A DNA stretch of 64,000 nt from Nakamurella leprariae. GTDB taxonomy: Bacteria; Actinomycetota; Actinomycetes; Mycobacteriales; Nakamurellaceae. This document shows, piece by piece, positions 9,069 to 18,596 of the stretch; the stretch's first letter is position 1, and each line of letters begins with the position of its first letter. The position numbers were made by a program, and so were the translations under genes. Location of the stretch: positions 118,196 through 182,195 of the forward strand of contig NZ_JAERWK010000006.1 in NCBI RefSeq assembly GCF_016918035.1. The letters run 5' to 3'. Under the pieces are notes generated by a model. The model was not told the origin of the DNA. It saw only the letters and a list, made by a program, of their open reading frames with translations, and did not search any database.

Positions 9069-10052
9069 GTGCTGACCACCGTCCTGGGACGGGTCGGCCA
9101 GGCCCTGCTCACCCTGCTCGGCGGCGCCGTCCTGGTGTTCGCCCTGCTGGTCCTGGCCCCGGGTGATCCGGCCCGGCGGGTCCTGCACGCCCGAGGCGTG
9201 CAGGACCCGTCCCCGGCCGCCATCGCGGCGTTGCGCACGCAGCTGCACCTGGACGATCCGCTGCCGCTGCGCTTCTGGCACTGGCTGACCGGGCTGCTGC
9301 ACGGCGATCTCGGACTGTCCTGGCGGACCGGCCGCCCGGTGATCGACGAGTTCCTGCTCCGGCTGCCGGCCACCGCGATCCTCACCGTGACCGCGCTCGT
9401 GCTGGCCGTCGCCATGGCGCTGGTGCTGGCCCTGGCGGCGGCCGCGCGCCCGGGCGGCTGGCCGGATCACGTCGGCCGGTGGATCAGCCTGGTGCTGCTG
9501 GTGGTGCCCGGGTTCCTCATCGGCGTGCTGGCGCTGGACGTGCTGGTGGTGCGGATGGGCATGGGTCGGGTGATCAGCGACGGCACCTGGGGCACCGTCT
9601 TCCTGCCCGCGCTGGTGCTCGCCCTGGGCTCGGCGGCGACCTGGTCGCGGGTGCTGCGGGCCGGCCTGCTGGACGCCGGGTCGGCGTCGTACCTCCGGGT
9701 GAGCGCCGCTCGGGGGGCCTCCGCACCACGCCGGCTGCTGGTGCACCAGCTGCCGAACGCGATCCCGGCCTTCCTGACCATGGTCGGACTGGGCACCGCC
9801 GCGCTGCTCGGCGGCGCGCCCATCGTGGAGAGCGTCTTCACCTGGCCGGGGATCGGCCGGTACACGGTGCAGGCCATCGAGGCCCGCGACATGCCCGTGG
9901 TGGTCGGCTACACCATGCTCGCGGTGCTCATCTACGTGGTGGCCAGCCTGGTCATCGACCTGCTGAACGCCGCGATCGACCCACGGCTGCGTCGGCCGGC
10001 GTCGACCCGACGCCCACGTCGGCGGCCGCTGGTCCCGGTGGGCACGTCATGA
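9069..10052 (+). CDS. ABC transporter permease, OppB/NikB family
   Basis: A 327-residue inner-membrane permease starting at GTG 9069, ten bases after the binding-protein stop. It has the N-terminal membrane helix typical of OppB (GRVGQALLTLLGGAVLVFALLVL), a family loop with PGDP, and further helices around the cytoplasmic coupling segment SYLRVSAARGASAPRRLLVHQLPNA, the EAA motif that docks on the ATPase. Six membrane segments are expected. The stop overlaps the next start. It forms the pore with the following permease. Confidence 0.93.
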   Translation: MLTTVLGRVGQALLTLLGGAVLVFALLVLAPGDPARRVLHARGVQDPSPAAIAALRTQLHLDDPLPLRFWHWLTGLLHGDLGLSWRTGRPVIDEFLLRLPATAILTVTALVLAVAMALVLALAAAARPGGWPDHVGRWISLVLLVVPGFLIGVLALDVLVVRMGMGRVISDGTWGTVFLPALVLALGSAATWSRVLRAGLLDAGSASYLRVSAARGASAPRRLLVHQLPNAIPAFLTMVGLGTAALLGGAPIVESVFTWPGIGRYTVQAIEARDMPVVVGYTMLAVLIYVVASLVIDLLNAAIDPRLRRPASTRRPRRRPLVPVGTS

Positions 10053-10936
10053 GCCTGCTCAGTCCGGGCGTCACCGTCGTCGAGACACCCGTGCAACTGC
10101 GGACTCCCACCGGGTCGCTCTGGCGCGGACTGTGGCGGCACCGGGAGGGACGGATCGGGCTGCTCCTCGGCGGCGTGCTGCTGCTGGTCGCCGCGTTCGG
10201 CCCGCTGCTCACCGCCGACCCGAATGCCACCGACTACGCCAACCAGTTGCAGGGCCCGAGCGGCGCGCACTGGCTGGGCACCGACCGGGCCGGGCGGGAC
10301 CTGGTGGCCCGCACGGTGGCCGGTGCGCAGGCCTCGCTCGGCGCCGCGCTGCTGGTGATGGCCATCTCGACCGCCGTCGGTCTGCTGGTCGGGGTGATCG
10401 CCGGATCGGCCGGAGGCGCGGTCGACGCCGTGCTCACCCGCATCACCGACATCCTCCTCGGACTGCCCGGTCTCGTCATGACCCTGGCCCTGGTCGGCCT
10501 GCTCGGGCCCGGATTCGTCAACCTGGTGCTGGCCATGTCGATCAGCAGCTGGGCCGGACTGGCCCGGTTGGCCCGGGCGGTGGCCCGGTCGTCCGGATCC
10601 CGCCCGGACGTGCTGGCCGCCAGGATGGCCGGCGCCGGGCGGATCCGGATCGCGGTCGGGCACGTGCTGCCCGCAGCGGCGGGCCAGGTGCTGGTCGCGG
10701 CGACCCTCGGCCTGGGCGAGATCGTGCTCGCCCTGGGCGGTCTGTCCTTCCTCGGCCTCGGCGCCCAGCCGCCGACCGCGGAGTGGGGGAACATGCTGGC
10801 CTCCGCCCGGGAGACCCTGGCCTCCGCACCGCACCAGTTGATCGGTCCCGGCCTCGGGCTGGTCCTGACCGTGCTGGCCGCCACCCTGGTCAGCGACGCG
10901 CTGCGCGACGTCACCGATCTCGGGAACCGGGCATGA
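10049..10936 (+). CDS. ABC transporter permease, OppC/NikC family
   Basis: A 295-residue partner permease starting at ATG 10049 within the previous stop (ATGA). It has an N-terminal cytoplasmic segment, a membrane helix, then the OppC hallmark HWLGTDRAGRDLVARTV and the EAA coupling loop DVLAARMAGAGRIRIAVGHVLP. The C-terminal helices include GGLSFLGLGAQPPTAEWGNML, highly typical of the family. Translationally coupled on both sides. Confidence 0.94.
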   Translation: MSLLSPGVTVVETPVQLRTPTGSLWRGLWRHREGRIGLLLGGVLLLVAAFGPLLTADPNATDYANQLQGPSGAHWLGTDRAGRDLVARTVAGAQASLGAALLVMAISTAVGLLVGVIAGSAGGAVDAVLTRITDILLGLPGLVMTLALVGLLGPGFVNLVLAMSISSWAGLARLARAVARSSGSRPDVLAARMAGAGRIRIAVGHVLPAAAGQVLVAATLGLGEIVLALGGLSFLGLGAQPPTAEWGNMLASARETLASAPHQLIGPGLGLVLTVLAATLVSDALRDVTDLGNRA

Positions 10937-12480
10937 CCGCGGAGCTCGACCCCCGCGCGGCGACCCCCGACGGTGCCGCCGGGGCGGCGCTGCGGGTGAC
11001 CGGACTCTCGGTCACCTACGCCAACGGCTTCGCCGCCCTGCGCGACGTCGACCTGACCGTCCAGCCCGGACGCCGCGTGGGCATCGTCGGCAGCTCCGGC
11101 TGCGGCAAGACCACCCTGCTGCGCGCGGTGCTCGGTCTGCTGCCGCACCGGGCCACGGTGACCGGTCGGATCGAGCTGGACGGCGCCGATCTCACCGGCG
11201 CCTCGCAGCGCCGGCTGCGCGAGATCCGCGGGGTCCGGCTCGGGTACGTGGCCCAGGACCCGTTCGCGGCGTGCGACCCGCTGCGCCGGGTCGAGCACCA
11301 CGTCGCCGAATCCTGGACCGCCCACCGACTCCCGCCACCGGCCGGTGAGATCGAGCGCGGGCTGGCCGGCGTCGGCATCCCCGATTCAGCGGTGCGGGCA
11401 CGCCAGTACCCGCACCAGTGGTCGGGCGGCATGCTGCAACGGGCCACCACGGTGGCGGCCACCGCCCGCGGCCCGGTGGTGACGCTGGCCGACGAGCCGA
11501 CCAGCGCACTGGACGCGGACCTGGCCGACGAGGCGCTCGACCTGCTGGCCCGGACGTGTTCGGCACTGGTGCTGGTCAGTCACGATCTGAGCCTGGTCGC
11601 CCGGCACACCGACGAGATCCTGGTGCTGGCCGACGGCCGGGTGGTGGAACGCGGGTCCTCGGCCGAGGTGCTCGGCGCTCCGGTCCATCCGGTGACCCGG
11701 GCGCTGGTCGAGGCGTCGGTGATCCGGCCGCGTGGGGTCGGCCGGCTCACCGGCACCGATCCGGACGACACCCCGGTGTCCCGGGTCCGCGCCGTCCGCA
11801 AGGAGTACCGGGTGGGTGGGACGACCACCACCGCGGTGGCCGACGCGGACCTGGCCGTGCGGGCCGGTGAAGTCGTCGGCATCCTCGGGCGGTCCGGCTC
11901 CGGCAAGTCGACGCTGCTCCGGCTGGCCGCGGGGATCGAGGCGCCCGACGAGGGCCAGGTGGAGCTGGACGGCACCGCGGTCTGGCCGGCCGGCTCCCGG
12001 CGGGCCACGGCGGGCGCCCGGCTGCCCCGCCGCGGATTCGTGATGCCGGTCTTCCAGGACCCGGTGGCCAGCCTGGATCCCCGCTGGCCACTGTGGCGGA
12101 CGGTCACCGAACCGTTGCTGCTCAGCGGGTCCCGGCTGACCCGCTCCCAGCGGCGCGCCCGCACCATCACCGAGCTGGAGCGGGTCGGACTGGGCGGCGT
12201 CGACGTCGACCGGGTGCCCGGTTCGCTGTCGGTCGGGCAGTGCCAACGGGTCGCCGTGGTCCGCGCCCTCATCGCCGGGCCGGCCCTGCTGGTGGCCGAC
12301 GAGCCGACCGCGTCGCTGGACGTCGACGCGGCCGCAGTGGTGGCCGGGTTGCTCCGGGACGCCGCCGATCGCGGCACGGCGGTGCTGGTGGTCAGCCACG
12401 ACCGCCCGCGGCTGCAGTCCTACGCCGACCGGATCCTGCGGATGACCGACGGCGTGCTCAGCGAGGAGGACCGCGGATGA
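10933..12480 (+). CDS. Double ATP-binding protein of the Opp/Nik-type importer
   Basis: A 515-residue fusion of the two ATPases that are separate (OppD and OppF, or NikD and NikE) in many systems. The first nucleotide-binding domain has Walker [10 protein letters not shown], signature SGGMLQR and Walker B LADEPT. The second has Walker [10 protein letters not shown], signature LSVGQCQR and Walker B VADEPT followed by the SHDRP switch histidine. ATG 10933 overlaps the previous stop. The signature in the second half has SVGQ rather than SGGQ, a conservative change. The protein would energise import of the operon's substrate. Confidence 0.93.
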   Translation: MTAELDPRAATPDGAAGAALRVTGLSVTYANGFAALRDVDLTVQPGRRVGIVGSSGCGKTTLLRAVLGLLPHRATVTGRIELDGADLTGASQRRLREIRGVRLGYVAQDPFAACDPLRRVEHHVAESWTAHRLPPPAGEIERGLAGVGIPDSAVRARQYPHQWSGGMLQRATTVAATARGPVVTLADEPTSALDADLADEALDLLARTCSALVLVSHDLSLVARHTDEILVLADGRVVERGSSAEVLGAPVHPVTRALVEASVIRPRGVGRLTGTDPDDTPVSRVRAVRKEYRVGGTTTTAVADADLAVRAGEVVGILGRSGSGKSTLLRLAAGIEAPDEGQVELDGTAVWPAGSRRATAGARLPRRGFVMPVFQDPVASLDPRWPLWRTVTEPLLLSGSRLTRSQRRARTITELERVGLGGVDVDRVPGSLSVGQCQRVAVVRALIAGPALLVADEPTASLDVDAAAVVAGLLRDAADRGTAVLVVSHDRPRLQSYADRILRMTDGVLSEEDRG

Positions 12481-13298
12481 CCGAGATCGATGCCATGGCA
12501 GGCTCTTCGCCTGACGTCGTGAGTGCGGACGCGAGGTCGGTGCTCGCCGAGGTGCTGGCCGCCGTCCCGGCCGACGAGCACGGCCCACTGGTGCCCGGCC
12601 CGGGCACCACGCCGGTGCCGTTCGCCCGGGCCCTCGAGCGGGACTGGCTGGCCGACCAGATCGGCCTGCGCGGGCAGCGCTGGGGCACCGACGATCCGCG
12701 CACGCTGGCCACCCTGTGGTGGTACTCGGCCTCCGTGTGGGTGCAATGTCCGTCCCTGGCGTCGCTGGTGGTCGCCGGGCGGGCGCTCTCGCCGCGCCTG
12801 GACGAGGTGACCATGCACTGGCTGCCGGACAGCCGCATCACCGGATCCACCTGCGCGGCAGTCCTTCCCGGGACCGACCAGGTCGCCGCACTCGGCGCGG
12901 CGCTGCGCGAGACGTTCGCGGCCGTCATCCCGGTGGTGGCCGAGCTCGGCGGCGGGATCCGGGAACGGCCGCTGTGGGCGATCGCCTCCGACTCACTGGC
13001 CAACCGGCTGCTGTGGATCGGTCGTGCGGTGGGGGACGTGACCGGCGCGACCGCGCTGGCCGTGCCGCTGGCCCGGGCGATCGGGGCGCCGTTCCCGGTC
13101 CCCCGGTACGTCGACGTCGCCCCCGATCCGGCCCGGCCCGACCACGACCTGGCCCGCTTCACCCGGCGCTGCTCGTGCTGCCTGCTGTACGAGGCGCCGG
13201 GAGCGGACAAGTGCACGTCCTGCCCGAAGCGGACGCCCGCCGACCGGCTGCAGCGGCTGACCGCCGCCGCGGCGACCCTGTCGCCCGGCGACGGATGA
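12477..13298 (+). CDS. FhuF-type [2Fe-2S] metallo-chelate reductase
   Basis: A 273-residue protein whose C-terminus has a C-C-x10-C-x2-C arrangement (SCCLLYEAPGADKCTSC at about residues 233-249), the unusual iron-sulfur ligand pattern that defines FhuF ferric-siderophore reductases. The N-terminal two thirds match the FhuF-like helical domain by general composition. ATG 12477 overlaps the ATPase stop, so it is the fifth coupled gene of the riboswitch-controlled importer operon. In known systems FhuF reduces Fe(III) in imported siderophores to release iron. Here the B12 control suggests that the metal released may be cobalt, or that a corrinoid is reduced. Family is well supported, substrate is inference. 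Confidence 0.88.
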   Translation: MTEIDAMAGSSPDVVSADARSVLAEVLAAVPADEHGPLVPGPGTTPVPFARALERDWLADQIGLRGQRWGTDDPRTLATLWWYSASVWVQCPSLASLVVAGRALSPRLDEVTMHWLPDSRITGSTCAAVLPGTDQVAALGAALRETFAAVIPVVAELGGGIRERPLWAIASDSLANRLLWIGRAVGDVTGATALAVPLARAIGAPFPVPRYVDVAPDPARPDHDLARFTRRCSCCLLYEAPGADKCTSCPKRTPADRLQRLTAAAATLSPGDG

Positions 13299-13640
13299 GT
13301 CCCTCCGGCGGACGGTCCGGCAGCTGTGGCGGATCTCCGCGCCGGTCAGGCCGCGGGTGATGGCCGGCATCGGCGGCCCGGAGATGGCCCTGCTGCTCAT
13401 CGGGTAGGCGGTCGAGGTGGTGCTGGTCGCCATGATCGGGCGGCCGGGGAGAGCCGCTCGGTGCTCGTCGCCTCGGTGGGATCCGATGCGGTGCTGCTCA
13501 CCGCATCGGGGTGGCTCGGCCTCGCGCTCGGGTGGGGCATGGACGGTGTCTTCGTCGCCTGGATCGGCTTCGGCATCGCCGACGGTGTCATCGTCGGGGC
13601 GCGCCGTCGGACCGGGCGGTGGCGGACGGCCGAGGTGTGA
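13297..13640 (+). pseudogene. Remnant of a MATE-like efflux protein
   Basis: Two short fragments in different frames resemble the ends of a MATE transporter: an N-terminal piece RRTVRQLWRISAPV with a stop 30 codons later, and a C-terminal piece GWLGLALGWGMDGVFVAWIGF followed by a basic tail. The middle of the gene is missing. The ~500-base gap between the FhuF gene and the thioesterase holds nothing else clear. Assignment rests on short hydrophobic fragments and is tentative. Confidence 0.3.
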
Positions 13641-13797
13641 GCCTGCTCGGCCCGACCACTCGTCGTCCGCTGCCCGAGCGTCGTGGTTGCACCCGCGAAG
13701 GACGTTCGCAGTCTTGGCAACTCCGGCGGAATTCCCTGCCCGGTCTTCGCACCGGGTGACGCTGCCGGTCGCGGTCCCGACGACCTACCGTGCCGGT

Positions 13798-14271
13798 GTG
13801 ACCGCTTCCCTGCTGACCCCGACCGTCGCCGAGACCGAGGGCGGACCCGACCGCGGGACCGACGGCGCGGTGTCGCTCGTCGAGCTGATCCTGCCCGAGC
13901 ACATCAATCACCACGGCACCCTGTTCGGGGGCCGGGCGGCGGAGCTGATGGTGCGCGCGGCGTTCGTCGCGGCGACGCGGGCGGTCCGCCGGTCCCTGGT
14001 CATCGCCGGATCCCGGGATGTCCGGTTCACCTCACCCGTCCATCCGGGCGAACTGCTGGAGATCTCCTCCTGCATCCGGCGGATCGGGCGGACCTCGGTG
14101 ACCGTCGACCTCGTCGGCCATGCCGAGGATCTGGTCGCCGGCCGACGCCGTCCGGCGATGTCCGGACGTTTCACCCTCGTGGCCGTCGACGACCAGGGAC
14201 GACCGGCACCGATCGGATCGACGACGGGCTATGCTCCGTCGGCTGGTGGTTCATCCGTGCCCGTGCAGTGA
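13798..14271 (+). CDS. Acyl-CoA thioesterase, hotdog fold
   Basis: A 157-residue protein starting at GTG 13798. The segment LPEHINHHGTLFGGRAAELM is the active-site region of YciA/BACH-type acyl-CoA thioesterases, and RDVRFTSPVHPGELLEISS with IGRTSVTVDL are the following conserved strands. It would hydrolyse acyl-CoA to free acid and CoA in the cytosol. Chain-length preference is unknown. Its last codons overlap the 5' arm of the metE riboswitch, so the two transcription units are tightly packed. Confidence 0.85.
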   Translation: MTASLLTPTVAETEGGPDRGTDGAVSLVELILPEHINHHGTLFGGRAAELMVRAAFVAATRAVRRSLVIAGSRDVRFTSPVHPGELLEISSCIRRIGRTSVTVDLVGHAEDLVAGRRRPAMSGRFTLVAVDDQGRPAPIGSTTGYAPSAGGSSVPVQ

Positions 14272-14446
14272 TGCCCGGGGTGCGCGATGAGGCAAGAGGG
14301 AACCCGGTGGGAATCCGGGACTGCCCCGCAGCGGTGAGCGGGAACGACCGCCGTCACACGCACTGAGGCCGACGTCCTCGGGAAGCGACGGCCAGTAGGC
14401 CGGGACCATCCCACGCCCGTGAGTCCGAAGACCTGCCACCGGTGCG
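14243..14446 (+). promoter_or_regulatory. Cobalamin riboswitch upstream of metE
   Basis: The ordered B12 aptamer elements are present: GGTGG in the 5' P1 arm (inside the end of the thioesterase gene), GAGGCAAGAGGGAACCCGG, GACTGCCCCGCAGCGGTGAG, GGGAAGCGACGGCCAGTAGG, and GTGAGTCCGAAGACCTGCC with CCACC closing P1. It matches the nrdAB aptamer closely in its core. B12-riboswitch repression of metE is well established in actinobacteria. Confidence 0.95.
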
Positions 14447-14465
14447 TGCGCCGTCCGGCGCGCGC
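14444..14465 (+). terminator. Hairpin after the metE aptamer, likely expression platform
   Basis: A 10-bp stem (arms 14444-14453 and 14456-14465, one G-T pair) abuts and slightly overlaps the aptamer P1 helix. Mutually exclusive pairing would suit an attenuator. There is no U-tract. Confidence 0.45.
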
Positions 14466-14572
14466 GGATCCGGGGCCTCGCGGGTGGGCCGGGCGGATGC
14501 GGGCGCCGCCGTGCCCGCACCATTCGGCTGCCCTCCTGCGCTGCGGATACCACCGCTCGCGAGGAGAGAGCT

Positions 14573-16828
14573 GTGATCGAACATCCCCCATTGGGCAGCA
14601 CCGTGCTCGGCTATCCGCGGATCGGGCCCGACCGCGAACTCAAGCGGGCCGTCGAGCGGTACTGGGCCGGTGAGTCGTCCGCGGCGACGCTGCGGTCGAC
14701 CGCCGCCGACCTGCGACGCGCCACCCGCGCCGAGCTGTCCGGACTCGGATCGGTGCCGGGCAACACGTTCTCGTACTACGACCAGGTGCTGGACGCCGCC
14801 CTGGCCGTCGGGGCGGTGCCGCCCCGGTTCGCGTCGCTGGCCGACGGCGATCCGCTGGACCTGCTGTTCGCCATGGCCAGGGGCGCCGAGGGGGTGCCGG
14901 CCCTGGAGATGACCAAGTGGTTCGACACCAATTACCACTTCCTGGTTCCCGAGATCGGCCCGGACACCGAGTTCTCGCTGCGGCAGCGAACCGCGGTGGA
15001 GGACTTCACCGAGGGCCTGGCCGACGGCGTGGTCACCCGTCCCGTGCTGGTCGGGCCGGTGACCCTGCTGCTGCTGAGCAAGGGGACGGTGCCGGACTTC
15101 CGACCGCTGGACCGGCTGGCCGACCTGCTGCCGGTGTACGCGCAGCTGCTGGCCGAGCTGAAGGCGGCCGGGGCCGTCTGGGTCCAGCTGGACGAGCCGG
15201 CGTTCGCCGCCGACCGGACCAGCGAGGAGCTGGACGCGCTGAGTCGCGCTTACGCCGAGCTCGGTGGACTCACCGATCGGCCGGCGCTGCTGGTGGCCGG
15301 GTACTTCGGCCCGGTGGGACCGGCCCTGCCGGTGCTGGCCGAGGCACCGATCGAGGGCATCGCGCTGGACCTGGTCGCCGGGGCCGCCGACCTCGACACC
15401 GCCGCCACGCTCGCCGGTCTGCGGGACAAGACGGTGGTGGCCGGGGTGGTCGAGGGCCGCAACGTCTGGCGGGTCGCGCCGGACCGGGCACTGGCCGCGG
15501 CGGCCACCCTGCTCGGCGCCGCGGGGCGGGTGGAGATCGGATCGTCCTGCTCACTGCTGCACGTCCCGTACGACGCCGCCCGGGAGACCGCGCTGCCCGC
15601 CGCACTGCGGGACCGGCTGGCCTTCGCGCGGGAGAAGGTGGCCGAGGTCGTCCTGCTCGGGCGGGCCCTGGCCGGTGAGCAGGTCGACGACGAGCTCGCC
15701 GCGGCCCGCGCAGTGGCCGACCGGTCGGTGGAGCGCCACGAGGAAGTCCGAGAGCGGTTGGCCGTACTCGGCACCGAGTTCTACGGCCGGCCCGATGGAC
15801 CGGTCCGCGCCCGCGCGCAGGCCGACGAGCTGCGGCTGCCCAGCGTCCCGACCACCACGATCGGATCGTTCCCGCAGACCGGACCGATCCGCCGGGACCG
15901 GGCCGCGTACCGGGCGGGCCGGATCGACGCGGCCGAGTACCAGCAGCGGATGCGCGCCGAGATCGAGCGGGTGGTCCGGCTGCAGGAGGACCTGGGCCTG
16001 GACGTGCTGGTGCACGGCGAGCCGGAGCGCAACGACATGGTGCAGTACTTCGCCGAGCACCTGGACGGGTTCGCGACCACCGAGCACGGATGGGTGCAGT
16101 CCTACGGGTCCCGCTGCGTCCGGCCGCCCATCCTGTACGGCGACGTCGCCCGGCCCGAGCCCATCACGGTCGGCTGGAGCACCTACGCGAAGTCGCTGAC
16201 CGACCGGCCGATGAAGGCGATGCTGACCGGGCCGGTGACCATCCTGGCCTGGTCGTTCGTCCGGGCCGACCAGCCGCTCGGTGACACCGCGTTCCAGGTC
16301 GCCCTGGCGTTGCGCGACGAGGTGACCGACCTGGAGACGGCCGGGCTGCGCATCATCCAGGTCGACGAGCCCGCGCTGCGCGAGCTGCTGCCGCTGCGGG
16401 CAGCGGACCAGCCCGCGTACCTGGACTGGGCGGTCAACTCGTTCAAGATGGCCACCGGCGCGGTGGCCGACACCACCCAGATCCACACGCACCTGTGCTA
16501 TTCGGAGTTCGGCGAGGTGGTCGGCGCCATCGACGGCCTGGACGCCGATGTCACCACCGTCGAGGCGGCCCGGTCGAAGATGGAGGTGCTCGACGAACTC
16601 GGGCCCGGCGTCACCCGCGCCCTCGGGCCCGGGATCTACGACGTGCACTCCCCCGAGGTGCCGGACGTGGCCACGATGGTCGAGCTGCTCCGGGCCGCCC
16701 GGTCGGTGATCGGCCCGGAGCGGCTGTGGGCCAACCCGGACTGCGGCCTGAAGACCCGCGGCGATGCCGAGACCACGGCCGCACTGCGCAATCTCGTCGC
16801 CGCCGCGGCGGCGGTCCGGGCCGACTGA
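14573..16828 (+). CDS. metE: Cobalamin-independent methionine synthase
   Basis: A 751-residue enzyme that transfers a methyl group from methyltetrahydrofolate polyglutamate to homocysteine. Start is GTG 14573 behind GAGGAGAG. The N-terminal barrel opens GSTVLGYPRIGPDRELK. The C-terminal barrel carries the zinc and substrate motifs TTIGSFPQT, IQVDEPALRE, TQIHTHLCYSEF (His and Cys ligands) and ANPDCGLKTR (last Cys ligand). Length is normal. The leader is a B12 riboswitch, so the gene should be off when cobalamin supports MetH. No metH is in the window. Confidence 0.97.
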   Translation: MIEHPPLGSTVLGYPRIGPDRELKRAVERYWAGESSAATLRSTAADLRRATRAELSGLGSVPGNTFSYYDQVLDAALAVGAVPPRFASLADGDPLDLLFAMARGAEGVPALEMTKWFDTNYHFLVPEIGPDTEFSLRQRTAVEDFTEGLADGVVTRPVLVGPVTLLLLSKGTVPDFRPLDRLADLLPVYAQLLAELKAAGAVWVQLDEPAFAADRTSEELDALSRAYAELGGLTDRPALLVAGYFGPVGPALPVLAEAPIEGIALDLVAGAADLDTAATLAGLRDKTVVAGVVEGRNVWRVAPDRALAAAATLLGAAGRVEIGSSCSLLHVPYDAARETALPAALRDRLAFAREKVAEVVLLGRALAGEQVDDELAAARAVADRSVERHEEVRERLAVLGTEFYGRPDGPVRARAQADELRLPSVPTTTIGSFPQTGPIRRDRAAYRAGRIDAAEYQQRMRAEIERVVRLQEDLGLDVLVHGEPERNDMVQYFAEHLDGFATTEHGWVQSYGSRCVRPPILYGDVARPEPITVGWSTYAKSLTDRPMKAMLTGPVTILAWSFVRADQPLGDTAFQVALALRDEVTDLETAGLRIIQVDEPALRELLPLRAADQPAYLDWAVNSFKMATGAVADTTQIHTHLCYSEFGEVVGAIDGLDADVTTVEAARSKMEVLDELGPGVTRALGPGIYDVHSPEVPDVATMVELLRAARSVIGPERLWANPDCGLKTRGDAETTAALRNLVAAAAAVRAD

Positions 16829-16836
16829 GCACGGTG

Positions 16837-16879
16837 GCCCCCGTCGGGTGGTTCCTGGCCGGAGCCACCCGACGGGGGC
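16837..16879. terminator. Bidirectional terminator between metE and the PrpR-like gene
   Basis: A perfect 15-bp inverted repeat (16837-16851 with 16865-16879, 13-base loop) lies between two convergent genes and could stop transcription from either side. Confidence 0.75.
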
Positions 16880-16912
16880 GGGCGCACGCCGCTCGAGACA
16901 GCGGCAGCGGCC

Positions 16913-18326
16913 TCACTCGAGCCGGACGGTCGGATACGGGGAGAAGGTGCTGCGGGTCTCGACGATGTCGAGCTCGCCGCCCACTCGGGGGAAGGCGCGT
17001 TGCGGGCAGTCGTCCCGGCTGCAGACCCGGCAGCCGGCGCCGATCGGCGTGGCCGCGGCCGGGTCGTCCAGATCGAGACCGGTGGAGTAGACGAGCCGCT
17101 GGGCATGGCGGAGCTCGCAGCCCAGGGCGATGGCGAACGTCCGACCGGGCGCGCCCCACCGGCGCCGGGACCGGGTCACCGTCCGGGCCACCCAGAGGAA
17201 GCGGGCGCCGTCGGGCATCGCCGCGACCTGGACGTTGACCGTGCCCGGTGAGGCGAACGCCTGGTAGACGTTCCACAGGGGGCACGTCCCGCCGCCCCGC
17301 GAGAAGTGGAATCCACTGGCGGACTGCCGCTTCGACATGTTCCCGGCCCGGTCCACCCGGACGAAGGAGAACGGCACGCCCGGAGCGGCCGGTCGCTGCA
17401 GGGTGGACAGCCGGTGGGCGATGGTCTCGAACCCGATGCCGTAGTGGTCGGCCAGCCGTTCCAGGTCGTAGCGGTACTGCTCTGCCGTCCGGTGGAAGTC
17501 GCCGTAGGGCAGCACCAGGGCGGCCGCGAAGTAGTTGGCCAGCCCGATCCGCAGCAGGGTGTGCGTGGTCGGGTCGTCGACGTCCTCGGTCCCGGCGAGC
17601 GTGTCGATGAGGGGGTCCTGTTCCAGGAATGCCAGCTGGGTGGCCATCCGGAAGGCCTGCTGGCCGGCGTGCAGGTGTGGGGACAGCCGGAGCACGCGCT
17701 GCACCGCGTCGTACGAGTGCAGCTCGTCGTCGTCCTCGAGGCGGGTGATCGTCACGCCGTGGCTGCGCAGCCGGTCGGCCAGCAGCGGCCGCACCCGACC
17801 CGGCCGGACGCCCAGCTCGAGCGCCAGTCGCTCGGCGGCATCGTCGAGCTCGGCGACGTGGTTGCGGCGGCGGTAGAAGAAGTCCCGCACCTCTTCGTGC
17901 GGTCGCCGCACCGGCAGGGGCCCGCCCTCCCCGGCGGCCCGCGTCTCGGCGGCCAGCAGTTCGTCGGACTGCCGGCTCCGGCGGAACAGGTCCAGTACCG
18001 CGTCCGCCACCGCGGGCAGGTCGGTGGCCAGCCGCTGCACCTCACCCGGGGGCACCGTCCGACCGGTGGCCAGCGCGACCTCGGTGAACGCCTCGTGCAG
18101 CTCGGCGACCAGCCGCTCCGGACGACGGGCTGCGAAGAAGGCGGCGTCGACGCCGAACGTCTCGGTGATGCGCAACAGCACCGGCACGGTGAGGGGCCGC
18201 GAGCCGTGCTCGATCTGGTTCAGGTAGCTCGGCGAGATGCCAAGCGCGGGCCAGTTCGGCCTGCGACAGGCCCCGCGTCTCGCGCAGGCCGCGCAGCCGG
18301 CTCCCGGAGACCGACGCTGGTGGCAT
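16913..18326 (-). pseudogene. prpR: PrpR/RamB-like XRE regulator of propionate metabolism, frameshifted in the HTH
   Basis: Divergent from prpDBC. The reading frame starts [19 protein letters not shown] at 18326 and continues to SQAELARA, then the rest of the helix-turn-helix ([18 protein letters not shown]) is one frame over, with the switch near 18241-18246. The remainder is intact: the short-chain-fatty-acyl regulator domain and a C-terminal segment GAGCRVCSRDDCPQ with the clustered cysteines known to bind an iron-sulfur cluster in mycobacterial PrpR. Restoring frame gives about 471 residues, normal for the family. A two-base loss would explain it. Whether the break is real or a base-call error is undecided; the rest shows no decay, which favours error or a recent mutation. 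Confidence 0.8.
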
Positions 18327-18351
18327 GCGCGAAGAGTAGCCAATCCGCCTC

Positions 18352-18399
18352 TTCGCAACGTTCGCAGAACGACGCCGGAAGATGCGCAACGATTCGCAC
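18352..18399. promoter_or_regulatory. Repeated TTCGCA operator candidate between prpR and prpD
   Basis: Four related heptamers, TTCGCAA (18352), TTCGCAG (18361), TGCGCAA (18383) and TTCGCAC (18393), sit 25 bp upstream of the regulator start in the divergent intergenic region. RamB/PrpR-type regulators bind TTTGCAAA-like repeats, so these are likely autoregulatory and prp operator sites. Inferred from position and motif similarity. Confidence 0.5.
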
Positions 18400-18596
18400 G
18401 ATTGGGCATCTGGCCCGCTCCCGCCCGCCGGCGCACGCTGGGCGGCGTCACATCAGGGTCGAGTGGTGTGCGACGGCCCTGCGCCGGAGTCGTCCCCCCA
18501 GTTCGCCCGGTTCCCGCACTGTCTCGTCGCCGACGGGTTGCTCCGGGCGGGCGGTCGACGGCGCGGCCGTCTCGCCCACATCCGAAGGAGAACTGC

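Noticed and set aside
18400..18596. A fourth cobalamin riboswitch before prpD
   Set aside because: None of the ordered B12 aptamer elements could be found there.
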